Shown piece after piece: positions 37,793 to 46,940 of a DNA stretch of 64,000 bases. The translations under genes and the position numbers were made by a program. Where the stretch lies: positions 1 through 64,000 of IMG/VR virus record IMGVR_UViG_3300006641_000030; one strand, given 5' to 3'. This DNA is from a virus. Every line of letters starts with the position of its first letter. Position 1 is the first letter of the stretch. Under the pieces are notes generated by a model, which saw only the letters and a program-made list of their open reading frames with translations, did no database searches and was not told where the DNA came from.

Positions 37793-39054
37793 GAGCTCAC
37801 CCCCGCGGTGTAGTCCTCCACCAACGTTACGTTGGTCGACTCAGCGCCCAGATCGTCGAGCGTGAGGTCCACTCGAGCGACGCGCCGACGGACGTCGGTG
37901 AACTGCATCGCGCCTTCGTCGCACGAAGCGAGCATCCCGTCTCCGACGTCCCAGTCATGCTCGAAGCCGGAGTCGCTGCCCGTCGGGAAGACGCAGCTGA
38001 GCACCTGCGGAGCGTACGCGGACCGCGAGAGCTTGCGGTACGCGGTGGCGTCCCTCTGGTCGGCGAACAGCGCGAGCTCGTTCTTCATCCAGGACATGTA
38101 GATGCCGTACTCGTTGAGCGTGTCCGGCAACGTGACGGCCGGCGCGCCCGGTCGCGTCCACGTCCCGTTCGGGAGCATCACAGGAGCTGCGAGCCAGTCG
38201 AACGTCCGCGTCGAGCCGTTGGCGATCCAGATGGACCTGTCGGCCTTGGTGTCTCCCGGGCCCTGCACGACGACGTAGTTGGCGACGGCGTTGGGGTCGG
38301 TGATGACGACCTCCGTGATGTCCTCCAGGTTGTCGGAGCCGACGCCGTACTCGAACTTCGGGCTGTCGCGCCGCATCCCGCGGACTGCGAGCGTGTTGAA
38401 CTTGGCGAGGGTCTGCGGCTCGCCCGGGTCGTTCCAGTACGCGAGGTAGAGGTCGAAGATGCGCTTGGCGAGGAAGTCGTCCAGCAGCTTCCACGTGTTC
38501 TGGCCGCGCGGGTAGCGGTCGTACCAGATCTCCTCGTTGAGCGTGTTCAGCGACCCGAGAGACAGGCCCATGTAGTCGTCGCCCCACGTGCCGGAGAGGA
38601 TCTGTGCTGTGTACGTGATCATCTGCCAGATGATCTCGCTCGGGGTCTTGGGGGTGTTGTCGATCGCCTCGAGCGGCGCGCCTTTGGCCGTGGGGTCGCT
38701 GAAGTCGTGCTTGTCGAAGTGGAAACGGTGCTGCAACCTCCAGACCGGCGCGTACGCCTTGAAGGTCATCGTCTTGGACTTCGCCGATCGCGTCGGAGAG
38801 GCCACCCAACCGCAGAAGTTGGGCAGGTTCTCGGGCCGGGGCGCTCGGCCCTCGACGTCGCGCCAGACGCGCACGAACGTCTTGAGCGGCTGCACCAGAC
38901 CGGAGTTGGTGGCTCGCGTCGACAGGCCGAAGCCGAACTCGTCGATGCCGTTCAGGATGACGCTGCGCCGGCGGTTGGTGAGCTCTTCGGACAGGTCGGC
39001 GAGGTAGGCTCCCGTGCGGCTGTAGAGCTTGACCCTGTAGTTCACGTTCGCCAT
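37789..39054 (-). CDS. Baseplate/tail protein (ReqiPepy6 Gp37-like)
   Basis: The 421-residue protein opens with NYRVKLYSRTGAYLADLSEE and has the beta-rich layout of Gp37-like minor tail proteins of actinobacterial siphoviruses, which occupy the tail-associated position after the distal tail protein. The C-terminal part (DVGDGMLASCDEG, VDLTLDDLGAESTNVTLVE) forms a beta domain found at the end of such proteins. It overlaps the distal tail gene by 13 bases. Confidence 0.75.
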   Translation of the reverse strand: MANVNYRVKLYSRTGAYLADLSEELTNRRRSVILNGIDEFGFGLSTRATNSGLVQPLKTFVRVWRDVEGRAPRPENLPNFCGWVASPTRSAKSKTMTFKAYAPVWRLQHRFHFDKHDFSDPTAKGAPLEAIDNTPKTPSEIIWQMITYTAQILSGTWGDDYMGLSLGSLNTLNEEIWYDRYPRGQNTWKLLDDFLAKRIFDLYLAYWNDPGEPQTLAKFNTLAVRGMRRDSPKFEYGVGSDNLEDITEVVITDPNAVANYVVVQGPGDTKADRSIWIANGSTRTFDWLAAPVMLPNGTWTRPGAPAVTLPDTLNEYGIYMSWMKNELALFADQRDATAYRKLSRSAYAPQVLSCVFPTGSDSGFEHDWDVGDGMLASCDEGAMQFTDVRRRVARVDLTLDDLGAESTNVTLVEDYTAGVSS

Positions 39055-39545
39055 GCTGGGTACACGCTCCCGTCGCTGACGCGGTAGGTCCTGGGATCGG
39101 CGGCGTAGAACTGCACCGTGAACACGCGCTGCCAGATCGTCCCGTTCTGCTGCTCCTCGCTCATGACGAGGTCCTGCGAGACGCGGGCGTTGTAGTAGAG
39201 CTGCGGCTCGTTCCAGAGCTGGAACCGAAGCTGGTGGTAGCCGCCGTCCCAGAGCGCCTGCTCGAACGCGCGGCCTCCGGCTCGCAGGTACTGGAGGTTG
39301 CGCGCCTTGAGCACGCCCGACAGCGTGATCCGCTGACCGCCGACGTCGGAGTTGATCGCGTAGTCGCCGAGCTTGCGCGGGATGTTGTACTCGCCCTGGT
39401 TGATCTGCCGCCCGCCGAAGAGGCCGTCGGTCTTGCGCACCCAGAAGTCGTAGTACGGAGCGGTGGACCTAAGCGCGTCGCGGACTGCCTTGTTGTTGAG
39501 GGTGAACCCGTTGAAGACGATCGGCTTCTCAAGCAAGGACGCCAC
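39042..39545 (-). CDS. Distal tail protein (Dit-like)
   Basis: The 167-residue protein matches the N-terminal ring domain of siphovirus distal tail proteins: FNGFTLNNKAVR at the start, GGQRITLSGVLKA, and an F/W-rich VFTVQFYAADPRTY strand. It forms the hexameric ring at the tail tip below the tape measure. The GTG start has GGAAGTAG upstream and overlaps the end of the tape-measure gene. It lacks the carbohydrate-binding extension seen in larger Dit proteins. Confidence 0.75.
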   Translation of the reverse strand: MASLLEKPIVFNGFTLNNKAVRDALRSTAPYYDFWVRKTDGLFGGRQINQGEYNIPRKLGDYAINSDVGGQRITLSGVLKARNLQYLRAGGRAFEQALWDGGYHQLRFQLWNEPQLYYNARVSQDLVMSEEQQNGTIWQRVFTVQFYAADPRTYRVSDGSVYPAWRT

Positions 39546-42500
39546 CTACTTCCACTTCCAGCCTCCTCATGATGTAGGGGATGTCCAGCTCCACCTGCGT
39601 CGTGTTGATCTCGATGTTGAACTGGTTCGTGTTGCCGCCCACGGCGGCGGCCTGCACGAGCCCGCCCGCTGCGAAGGACGGGAGCCTGCGGTTCAGCGAC
39701 GCCGGGCTCAGCTTGGTCGCGGCTGAGATCATCGGAGCGGTGCCGGCCAGGTGCGACATGACCCTCTGGACGAGCGACATGGTGCGCGCCGCGTACTTCG
39801 GGTCCAGGGAGAGCACCGCCTCCGGGTACCCGCCCTCCGCGACGCGGTAGACGCCGCCCGGGGTCGCGGGGACGATGCCGCCCTCTGCGAGAGCAGGGAC
39901 ACGTGGCAGCTCGATCGTGTCCTCTCCGAACTTCGGGATGTTGATGTCCGGGCCGGGAGCGAGCTTGTTGATCAGGCCGCCGACCTTGCGCGCGGGCTCG
40001 AGGATCTCGTTGATCGCCTGGAAGACGAGGTCGATGCCGGTCTCCAGCGCTCCGATCAGGCCGTTCAGCGCGGCGATGGCCGCGTTGCCGATCGTCTTGA
40101 ACAGCCCGCCGAAGGCTTCGGCGGCGCGTCCCGCAAAGCCTGGGATCGTGTTCGTGAAGAAGTTCTTGATGTCGTCCCACCAGCCGGTGATCCGCTTCCA
40201 GACGCCGTCGAGCTGCTCGCCGATCTTGTCGAACACGGCCTTGAAGAAGTTGGCCACAGCGTTGGCTGCGGTGCTGGCGAAGCTGGGGATCGTGCTCGTG
40301 AAGAAGTTCCTGATGTCGGCGAGCCAGCCGACTAGCGCCTTGAACGCGTCGATGGTGAACTGCCGGACCGCCAAGTACATGTCGGCCCACCACTCGGTGA
40401 AGCGTGTGAGCCACTCGTCGAACTTGTCGAACAGCGCGCCCATCCACTTGAAGAAGTGCTTGATCCAGCTGATGATCTGGTCCCAGACCTTGATCCAGTA
40501 GACGCCCAAGACCGCGATGGCCGTGATGAGCGCGTAGATCCCGACCCCGATTTCACCGACTCCGGTTGCGAACGCGAGAGCCACCACGAGCGCGGCTGCG
40601 ATCGCGCCGACGATGAGGAGCACCCACTGCACGAACTTGGACTGCAGGATCTTCCCGATCCAGTAGAAGATGAACGCGAAGACGTTCAGCACCGGCTTCA
40701 TGAACTCAGCGAGCTTGTTGAATGCCTTGCCGAGCTCGATGACCGCGGCGATGACGTTCTTGACCGTCGGACCCCACTGCTGATTGAAGCGGCGGATGCG
40801 ATCGGGCAGGCTCTGGAAGAACTCGCGCAGGAAGCTCAACGCCTTGAAGAGCGGGCTCTCCTCGCCGCCACGGATGGCCTCACGCCCGAGCTTCGCGATC
40901 GCTCCGAGGATGTCGCCGATCAGCCCGAACGTCTCCTTCGCGACGGGGATCGCGTCCTTGAAGAACTCCCGGATCGCGTTGCGGCCCTTGGTCGACTCGG
41001 TGAACTCGCGGAACTTCTTGGTCATGCCGCCGAAGCCCTTCTCACCGAAGAGGGCGTCGAAGCCGACGTTGAAGCCGATCTCCAGGATGTTCTTGAGCGC
41101 GAAGAAGACGTCGCGGAGGGTGCGGCCGAAGACCTCCAGCACCTTCTTGGACGCGTCGAAGAAGTTGGCGATCTCGCCGTTGGCCTGGTTGACGCGAGCG
41201 CTCTCGGAGACGTAGTCGCCGAACGCCGCGATCTGGTTCCCGAGCCACTCGTAGAACGGCTGACCGGCCGCCAGCACGGCGTTGATCCCGTCCGCGATCC
41301 CCATGAACGCGTGGTTGACGTCGAGCAGGCCCTCGTTCGCCGTGTCGACGTTCGTGTTGAAGTTGTCGCTGAAGATCTCGTCTTCGCTCAGCTTGAGCCA
41401 CGCGTCGCCCATGGAGATCAGCGACGTGGTGAACTTGTCGATGACCGAGACCGCGCCCGGCAGCCGCTTGTCGACCACGTCCAGGAACCGCTCCATGAAC
41501 GCGAGGAACTTGTTGCGCGTCGGCTCGGAGAGCTCGTCGAAGCGGTCCTTGATGTCCTTGATGCGGCGCGCGATCCTCTGCTGCGTCTCGTCGAGCTGCG
41601 TCCACGCGGTGTTGGCCGCCAGAGCCGACGTGACCGCCGCCTCCTGGACGCGCTTCTCAGCCGCCGCGATCTCCTCGCGGTTGTTGCGCTTGAGGCGCGT
41701 GAGCCGGACCTCGGCGTCGAGCTCCTGCTCGTTGTTGTTGCGGATCGTGACCGCGAGCTGCTTGATCGCGTCTGCGAGTTCGCGCTGGCCGTCCTTCTTG
41801 GCCTTCTTGACGGCGTTGGCCGCCTCGACCTCGGCCTGCTTCTCCTTGCCGGTGTTGAAGAGCTTCAGCGCGAGCTCGCGCTCGTCGACGCGAGCTCTTG
41901 CGGCTGCGATCTCTGCTGGGCTGGCGCCTCGAGTCTCGAGGCCGGCGAGCTCAGCCCGAGCGTTGTTGAGGTCCTGCTCGAGCTCCGTCTGGAGCAGCGC
42001 GTTCTGCCGTCGAAGCTGAGCGAGCCGCGCTTCGGCCGCTGCGACTGCGTTGGCGACGCGCTCGCGGATGTCCCCGATACGCCGCTCCGCGTTGAGCTCC
42101 TCTTCGCGGTTGTCGCGCTTGAGCCGAGCCAGGGACGTCTCCGCGTCCTTCTCGCGCTCGGAGGCGTTGCGCCTGATCCGAGCGAGGTTCTCCTGCGCCT
42201 CCTGCTGGGCCTTGGTCGTGGCGGCCGCGGACTCCTTGGCCTTGGCCTCAGCCTCCTCCAGAGCCTTGACGCCACCGAAGATCTGCGTCACCGCCGGCCC
42301 GATCACGGTCGCGATGGCGGCGAAGATCCCCAGCATGCCGAGCATGGCCAGAGGCAGCACGCCCGCGATCGAGACCAGCGTCGACAGAGCGGCTACGAGC
42401 ACGCCGATGGCTGCGCCGAGCGCTACGATCACGCCGGCGAGCCCTTCGACCGCGATGGTGATCGCCGCGATGGCGGCCACGATGAGCGGCGCCAGACCCA

Positions 42501-43056
42501 GGATGATGAGGAACACCGTCGAGATCGCGGAGAAGGCGACTGACAGCCCCTTCGCGTGCGTCGCGAGCCCCGCTAGGTTCGGCCCCATGTTGAGGCTGAG
42601 CCAGTCGGTGGCCGCTGACACGGCCTTCATGATCCCGTCGGCGATCGCGAGCCATGCGCGCTGGAAGCGGTTGCGGTCGACGTCGGTGTTGCCGAGCGTG
42701 ACGCCGTGGCGGCGCAGGATCGAGTCGAAGTCTCCGAGCTCGGACGACGCGCGCTTGATCGGGGAGTTGATGCCCTCCATGTGGCGCGTCCAAGCGGCCG
42801 TGCGATCGCCAGCGATGTCGACCGAGGCGGTGTACTTCTTGACCGCGTTGTCGAGGTCGCCGATCGAGTCGGCGGTCTTGTCGAGCGAGCGCGAGAGGTG
42901 GAAGTGGTCGTCTTCGAGGTCCTTGGTCTTGCTGCCGAGGCTCGCGTAGGAGCGCTCGAGCCGACCGAAGCGCTGCTCGATCTTGTCGGCGACGCGATCG
43001 ATCTGGGCCGACGCGAGGTCCGTCGCGCGGATGATGATCTCGATGACGTCGGCCAT
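39529..43056 (-). CDS. Tape measure protein
   Basis: The 1175-residue protein has N-terminal coiled-coil, then hydrophobic stretches near 180-260 and again near 800-850, with a long Glu/Arg/Ala coiled coil (about 270-520) between. Repeated amphipathic helices and Phe/Trp-rich repeats of the type WWDDIKNFFTNTIPGFAG follow near 930-1010. This is the usual build of a siphovirus tail ruler. By the family's rough 1.5 Å per residue the tail would be near 175 nm. The start overlaps the stop of the HK97 gp10-like gene. Confidence 0.9.
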   Translation of the reverse strand: MADVIEIIIRATDLASAQIDRVADKIEQRFGRLERSYASLGSKTKDLEDDHFHLSRSLDKTADSIGDLDNAVKKYTASVDIAGDRTAAWTRHMEGINSPIKRASSELGDFDSILRRHGVTLGNTDVDRNRFQRAWLAIADGIMKAVSAATDWLSLNMGPNLAGLATHAKGLSVAFSAISTVFLIILGLAPLIVAAIAAITIAVEGLAGVIVALGAAIGVLVAALSTLVSIAGVLPLAMLGMLGIFAAIATVIGPAVTQIFGGVKALEEAEAKAKESAAATTKAQQEAQENLARIRRNASEREKDAETSLARLKRDNREEELNAERRIGDIRERVANAVAAAEARLAQLRRQNALLQTELEQDLNNARAELAGLETRGASPAEIAAARARVDERELALKLFNTGKEKQAEVEAANAVKKAKKDGQRELADAIKQLAVTIRNNNEQELDAEVRLTRLKRNNREEIAAAEKRVQEAAVTSALAANTAWTQLDETQQRIARRIKDIKDRFDELSEPTRNKFLAFMERFLDVVDKRLPGAVSVIDKFTTSLISMGDAWLKLSEDEIFSDNFNTNVDTANEGLLDVNHAFMGIADGINAVLAAGQPFYEWLGNQIAAFGDYVSESARVNQANGEIANFFDASKKVLEVFGRTLRDVFFALKNILEIGFNVGFDALFGEKGFGGMTKKFREFTESTKGRNAIREFFKDAIPVAKETFGLIGDILGAIAKLGREAIRGGEESPLFKALSFLREFFQSLPDRIRRFNQQWGPTVKNVIAAVIELGKAFNKLAEFMKPVLNVFAFIFYWIGKILQSKFVQWVLLIVGAIAAALVVALAFATGVGEIGVGIYALITAIAVLGVYWIKVWDQIISWIKHFFKWMGALFDKFDEWLTRFTEWWADMYLAVRQFTIDAFKALVGWLADIRNFFTSTIPSFASTAANAVANFFKAVFDKIGEQLDGVWKRITGWWDDIKNFFTNTIPGFAGRAAEAFGGLFKTIGNAAIAALNGLIGALETGIDLVFQAINEILEPARKVGGLINKLAPGPDINIPKFGEDTIELPRVPALAEGGIVPATPGGVYRVAEGGYPEAVLSLDPKYAARTMSLVQRVMSHLAGTAPMISAATKLSPASLNRRLPSFAAGGLVQAAAVGGNTNQFNIEINTTQVELDIPYIMRRLEVEVGGVLA

Positions 43057-43502
43057 CAGTTGAGCCTCTCAGCGATCCGGCGTCCGGCGTCTCCCCAGAA
43101 GGCCTTCATCGGCCCTCGGGTCTCGTACAGCGACCGCGACTCGAAGTAGCGGCCGGCCATGCCCGGATGGAGGTAAACGTTAGTGCCCTGCCGCACCATG
43201 AACGGCCGCTTGAGCGGGCCGTAGACCCCGGTGCCCTTGTCGACGAACCGACCGTACTCGGCCGGCGGCGCGTAGCCGTACTCGCTCGTGACCCGCTTGA
43301 CCGAGCGATCGACCTTGATGTCCGCGGAGAGCCTGCTCGAGAGCAGGCCCGTGTCCTTCGGCACGTTGGCGAAGCGAGCCGCCTGGAGCACGTCGCGCGT
43401 CTTCTCCATCGCGAAGCGCGACTCCTCACGGATCACCGCTTCGCTCGTGCGCAGCTTCGCGACGACGAGCTCGTCACCGACCACTTGGACCGTCACAAGC
43501 AC
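43056..43502 (-). CDS. HK97 gp10-like tail protein
   Basis: The protein has the gp10-like pattern: an N-terminal helix that ends FANVPKDTGLLSSRL, then a beta-hairpin of the YGYAPPAEYGRFVDKG type and a C-terminal helix. Such proteins complete the head-tail or tail assembly. The start is taken as GTG at 43502 because AGGAGG then has an eight-base spacing; GTGs three codons earlier overlap that site. It follows a gap that contains the third 34-bp dyad. Confidence 0.7.
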   Translation of the reverse strand: MLVTVQVVGDELVVAKLRTSEAVIREESRFAMEKTRDVLQAARFANVPKDTGLLSSRLSADIKVDRSVKRVTSEYGYAPPAEYGRFVDKGTGVYGPLKRPFMVRQGTNVYLHPGMAGRYFESRSLYETRGPMKAFWGDAGRRIAERLN

Positions 43503-43593
43503 GCGCACCACCTCCTCTAAGCCGGTTTTCGCGTATCGGGCACCAGTCTACGGTACCCCTAGACCGAATCAGCTCGAACGGAGCGGACCAGGC

Positions 43594-43627
43594 GTAACGA
43601 GTACGGTAATATACTCGTCCGAGTTAT
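43594..43627. promoter_or_regulatory. 34-bp dyad element, copy 3
   Basis: GTAA-N10-AATATA-N10-TTAT, with inner arms CGAGTA and TACTCG. The TTAT arm contains the TAA stop of the chaperone downstream frame. It is the only non-coding space of any size inside the tail genes, just before the gp10-like and tape-measure genes. Confidence 0.7.
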
Positions 43628-43989
43628 CTCGGCCACCAGATCTCGTCTTCCAAGCGCTCCTCTTGGGCCTCGAAGGCCCTCCCGGACGCGATCTCGTCTC
43701 GCTGCGCGAGGTACGCGTGATGAAGATCTTCGAGCGCTTCCTTGATCTTCTCGGGCTCACCCATGCTGCTCTGGACAGTCGTGCGCTGGCGGTCGTACTC
43801 TCGATCGAGCTTGTCGAGAGACGTACGGATGGCGTAGGCCTTCCAAAGCTGTTCGAAGCGCGAAGCCGGCAGACCGCCTACCTCGTTGTACGTCATGCCG
43901 TAGGCGGCCATCATCTCCTCTACGCGCTCCAGCGGCGTCAGGACACGGGCGCCTGGCTCGTTGTCACCATCGACTTGGCGGTCTCCCAC
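43624..43989 (-). CDS. Tail assembly chaperone, downstream (T-like) frame
   Basis: The 121-residue frame overlaps the end of the upstream chaperone in the -1 frame, just before the tape measure. This is the layout of lambda G/T, where a programmed slip makes a fused GT protein. A GTG at 43989 with GGGAAG upstream would allow independent initiation. No perfect slippery heptamer was found near the end of the first frame, so the mechanism is unsettled. The sequence is helical and charged with MTYNEVGGLPASRFEQLWKA as its best block. Confidence 0.6.
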   Translation of the reverse strand: MGDRQVDGDNEPGARVLTPLERVEEMMAAYGMTYNEVGGLPASRFEQLWKAYAIRTSLDKLDREYDRQRTTVQSSMGEPEKIKEALEDLHHAYLAQRDEIASGRAFEAQEERLEDEIWWPR

Positions 43990-44468
43990 CAGCGCTTCCC
44001 GAAATCCCGCAGCGTCTCCGCGTTCTGCTCGACGAAGAGCTCCATGATGCCGAACCCGGTGTCGTCGTCGATCGTGTCGAGCATGCGCGAGACCTGCGCC
44101 CGATCGTGCTCGGGGACGCTCAGCACGATGAGGTACAGCTCCTTGAGGATGCCGGGGGCGGTGCTGACGAGCTGCAGCAGGAACTGCCCCATGCCCATGG
44201 CGGCCTCGACCGCCTTGGGATCGCGCTCGCCCTGCCTGAGGCTCATGAGCGCGTTGCGGCCGTCCTGAGACTCGATGAACTCGAACGCCTCGGCGACCTT
44301 GCTGAGATCCGTCTTGCCGGAGGAGATCGACTCCTGAAGCGCGTCCAGGATGAGCGCGAAGACGTCGTTCTTCTCGAAGAACGTGAGCTCGTCCTGGATG
44401 AAGTCGACGCCGCCGATGTTCCACGTCCTCGCCGCTGATTGGCGAGCGGCTGCCCTTCGGTTAGCCAC
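43938..44468 (-). CDS. Tail assembly chaperone, upstream (G-like) frame
   Basis: The 176-residue helical protein has a basic N-terminus, FIQDELTFFEKNDVFA, and a helix LLQLVSTAPGILKELYLIVL as in siphovirus G-like chaperones. It sits between the major tail protein and the tape measure as expected. The GTG start has GGAG seven bases upstream. It ends inside the T-like frame; both should coat the tape measure during tail assembly and be absent from the virion. Confidence 0.75.
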   Translation of the reverse strand: MANRRAAARQSAARTWNIGGVDFIQDELTFFEKNDVFALILDALQESISSGKTDLSKVAEAFEFIESQDGRNALMSLRQGERDPKAVEAAMGMGQFLLQLVSTAPGILKELYLIVLSVPEHDRAQVSRMLDTIDDDTGFGIMELFVEQNAETLRDFGKRWWETAKSMVTTSQAPVS

Positions 44469-44490
44469 TGTTCTGCTCCTTGTTCTGGGG

Positions 44491-45099
44491 TTACGGGATG
44501 ATCTGCTCGCGGACGCGGAAGAACGCGAACGCGGGATCGGTCTCCGTGTCGTCCGCCAGGATGCGGAACCGCACCTGGATCGTCATCGGGTCGCCTCCCC
44601 GCCGGTAGTCGAGTCCCGACTCCTGTGGGGCTCGGACTGCGCGGTGGAAGAAGTGAGCGGTGATCCCGCCCGCCTTCGGCTCCCTGAAGAGCACCGCCAT
44701 GCGGCGCTCGGTGTACGTCGTCGCTCCGACGAAGCCGGTCTCGCGCTCGTCGGGTGTCGGCGCGGTGTCGGTCGTGATCGCCGCGCCTTCCCATGCGAGG
44801 ACCATGTTCTCGAGCGTGATCTCCGCGAGGCGGGTGGTCACGAAGACCTCCCACTCCTCCGGAGCCACGTCGATCAGGCCTGCGACCTGGTCCACGTCGA
44901 ACCCGGACTCCGTGTTGTTGATGGTGATCTGGATGCCCTCGCGGGTCGCCCCGAGATCCTCCCACGGAGACACCGCGTCGTACGACGTCACGTTGATGAC
45001 GTCGGCGATGTCGGCCGGCTTGGTCGTGCCGATGGCCGCGTACATGATGCGGCCTGCGCCGCGCCTGACGTTGCTCGTGTCGACTCTGTGGAATCCCAT
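44491..45099 (-). CDS. Major tail protein
   Basis: The 202-residue beta-rich protein has the layout of a siphovirus tail tube subunit: an N-terminal strand region, INNTESGFDVDQVAGLIDVAPEEW, and FREPKAGGITAHFFHRAV followed by a long hairpin. It is the right size and lies before the chaperones and tape measure. The ATG has AGGAGG further upstream through a leader of about twelve bases. No Ig-like extra domain is seen. Confidence 0.8.
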   Translation of the reverse strand: MGFHRVDTSNVRRGAGRIMYAAIGTTKPADIADVINVTSYDAVSPWEDLGATREGIQITINNTESGFDVDQVAGLIDVAPEEWEVFVTTRLAEITLENMVLAWEGAAITTDTAPTPDERETGFVGATTYTERRMAVLFREPKAGGITAHFFHRAVRAPQESGLDYRRGGDPMTIQVRFRILADDTETDPAFAFFRVREQIIP

Positions 45100-45103
45100 G
45101 CTG

Positions 45104-45349
45104 CTAGTTCACCTCCTCTCCAGAGGGGTCGTCGTTGTCGACGACGGGCTCGGGATCGTCGGCCGGGGCCGGCTCCTCCAGACCGTCTTCGTTGAAGACG
45201 AAGCCCTTGGTGCGCAGCATCTCGATGTCTGCGTCCTCGAGCTCGATCGTCTCGCCTAGGGCGACTTCTCCGAAGCTGCCCTTGATGCGTGCCGTCTTGT
45301 TGCGCGGGTCGGCGCAACCGACGAACACGTACGACTTCTTCTTTGCCAC
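45104..45349 (-). CDS. Small structural-region protein, 81 aa
   Basis: The GTG at 45349 has AGGAGG four bases upstream; the longer frame above is unlikely. The protein starts with a basic strand (AKKKSYVFVGCADP), then a short beta-rich domain with GETIELEDADIEMLRTKGF, and ends in an acidic tail. This resembles the small tail-completion or head-closure proteins next to major tail proteins. No firm family is named. Confidence 0.6.
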   Translation of the reverse strand: MAKKKSYVFVGCADPRNKTARIKGSFGEVALGETIELEDADIEMLRTKGFVFNEDGLEEPAPADDPEPVVDNDDPSGEEVN

Positions 45350-45357
45350 GTTTCCTC

Positions 45358-45927
45358 CTACCACCATGTCCCTGTCGTTGAGACGAAGGTGTACTCCAGC
45401 TTGGTGCCCTGGAAGTACACGACTTCGTCGTGCAGGTTGTCGACTCGTCCAGCCTGTTGGTTGGACAAGAGCACCTCCGGCGATAGCTCCGGGGTGAGCG
45501 TCGCCGCTCCTCCCAGAGTCAAGTCGGCCGACACGACGCGATGAAGCGCCTTGGCGTACCGCTTGATCATCCTGTTGACGGTGGAAGGGTCCTCGTGCAC
45601 GCAGAACACTTCCACGTATGCGGACGAACCGATCTCCTCCGTCTGGTCAAACCCGCCGGCGTCGCCGGAGGGATGCGAGGTGCAGTTGACCACGACGTTG
45701 GGGAAGTCGGTCAACGGCCTCTCCAGGATGTACGGATGGTGCCCGTTGAGGTACAGCGCGGGCGGTGGGAGCGGCGTGAGCGGGACGGGCGAGACCCCTA
45801 GCTCCGCAAAGAACGCCGCATCGAGAGAGGTGTACTCTGACTCGATGTCGAGCAACGCCTGCGGCAGGCCGTTCTTGACCTGCAGCAGAAGGGCGCGTTC
45901 GATCTCCTCGAGCTGGACGTCGATCAT
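45358..45927 (-). CDS. Probable tail terminator/head-tail connector protein
   Basis: The 189-residue protein starts at an ATG that overlaps the upstream stop (ATGA). A helical N-terminus is followed by beta-strands and RPLTDFPNVVVNC, and by YVEVFCVHEDPSTVNRMIKRYAKALHRVV, a helix-strand pattern common in tail-terminator proteins. Order after the connector and before the major tail protein supports this. The exact fold is inferred from position. Confidence 0.6.
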   Translation of the reverse strand: MIDVQLEEIERALLLQVKNGLPQALLDIESEYTSLDAAFFAELGVSPVPLTPLPPPALYLNGHHPYILERPLTDFPNVVVNCTSHPSGDAGGFDQTEEIGSSAYVEVFCVHEDPSTVNRMIKRYAKALHRVVSADLTLGGAATLTPELSPEVLLSNQQAGRVDNLHDEVVYFQGTKLEYTFVSTTGTWW

Positions 45928-46463
45928 GTCCAATGCTCCGCCGGAGGCGCGTTGTCCGGCCTCGGCATCGCCTTGTACGGATCGAGCGTCAGCAGCTTGT
46001 CCGGAGTCGAATCGATCATCATGCCTGCCGTGGTCGATCCGCTCGTCGCCAGCGTCTCGTTGAACGCGGCCTCCATCGTGGCGAGCCGCTTCTCGAGCAT
46101 GGCGTCGAGGTCCTTCAGAGCTTGGACGCGGTTGTAGTTCTGGCGCTGTTCACCGCCGAGGGGTGTGACCCCAGCTCCGCGGTTGAAGGCGTCAGAGGTG
46201 CCCGTCCTCACCATGTAGTAGTCGATGCCTGCTGGGATGACCAAGCGCGTCGCGTATGCCCCGACGTACTGAGCCTGGAACGGCGTGAGGTCCGTCTCCT
46301 TCTTGTCCCCGGAGGGGAAGAAGTACGACATGGCGGAGCTGATCGCGATCCCGACAACGTCGGGACGCTCCTGACCGTCCATGGTCGCGCTGGCCTCGGC
46401 CGTCAAGACGTTGTACGTCTCCGGCATGTTGACGCGCACGTGTTCGCGGATCGTGGAGGACAT
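45924..46463 (-). CDS. Head-tail connector protein
   Basis: The 179-residue helical protein begins with basic N-terminal helices and has TPFQAQYVGAYATRLVIPAGIDYY and a long helix RVQALKDLDAMLEKRLATMEAAFNET. It sits directly after the capsid genes, where adaptor or connector proteins are found. The start has GAGGGAGAGGG upstream. No motif ties it to one connector family. Confidence 0.6.
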   Translation of the reverse strand: MSSTIREHVRVNMPETYNVLTAEASATMDGQERPDVVGIAISSAMSYFFPSGDKKETDLTPFQAQYVGAYATRLVIPAGIDYYMVRTGTSDAFNRGAGVTPLGGEQRQNYNRVQALKDLDAMLEKRLATMEAAFNETLATSGSTTAGMMIDSTPDKLLTLDPYKAMPRPDNAPPAEHWT

Positions 46464-46468
46464 CTAGA

Positions 46469-46927
46469 TCAGCCCTCTCCCTCAGGTGCAGCCTCGGGCT
46501 CCTCGGCCTGACCGGCTTCGGGCTCGGGCTGTGCGTCGGGCTGCTGCTCTTCCTCCTGCTGTGGCTTCTTGCGCCCGCGGCCTCGGGGCGCCGGAGCCGG
46601 GAGCTCCTCGGAACCCTCCTGCGTCTCGGGCGATCCGACCTGCTCGCCGGCCTCGTTGGCCTGCGGCAGGGTCATCGAACCGAGATTGCGGACGAAGTCC
46701 TTCGGCGGCGGGACCGGAAGACCGGCCTCGTACGCCTTGAACTCGTCCTCGCTGGAGTCCTCGAAGATCGCGCTGGTGAACGGGTCGCCGCTCTCCAGAG
46801 CCTCCACGACGTGTGGAGCGAGCTCCGACAGGGCGATCGGCTGACCTGGCATGAGGGCGACGCTTCCGCCGCTTGCCAGATGCACAGCCGTCGCTCTGAT
46901 CGGCTTGACGAACTTCTCTTCGGCCAA
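46469..46927 (-). CDS. Head-region protein with acidic low-complexity tail
   Basis: A TTG start has AGGAGG nine bases upstream. The first 85 residues form a small folded domain (HLASGGSVALMPGQPIALSELAPHVVEALESG). The C-terminal 60 residues are Glu/Pro/Gln-rich and disordered. It lies just after the major capsid gene. Such proteins often serve as head-completion or internal head components; function is not established. Confidence 0.6.
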   Translation of the reverse strand: MAEEKFVKPIRATAVHLASGGSVALMPGQPIALSELAPHVVEALESGDPFTSAIFEDSSEDEFKAYEAGLPVPPPKDFVRNLGSMTLPQANEAGEQVGSPETQEGSEELPAPAPRGRGRKKPQQEEEQQPDAQPEPEAGQAEEPEAAPEGEG

Positions 46928-46940
46928 GCTAGATCACCTC

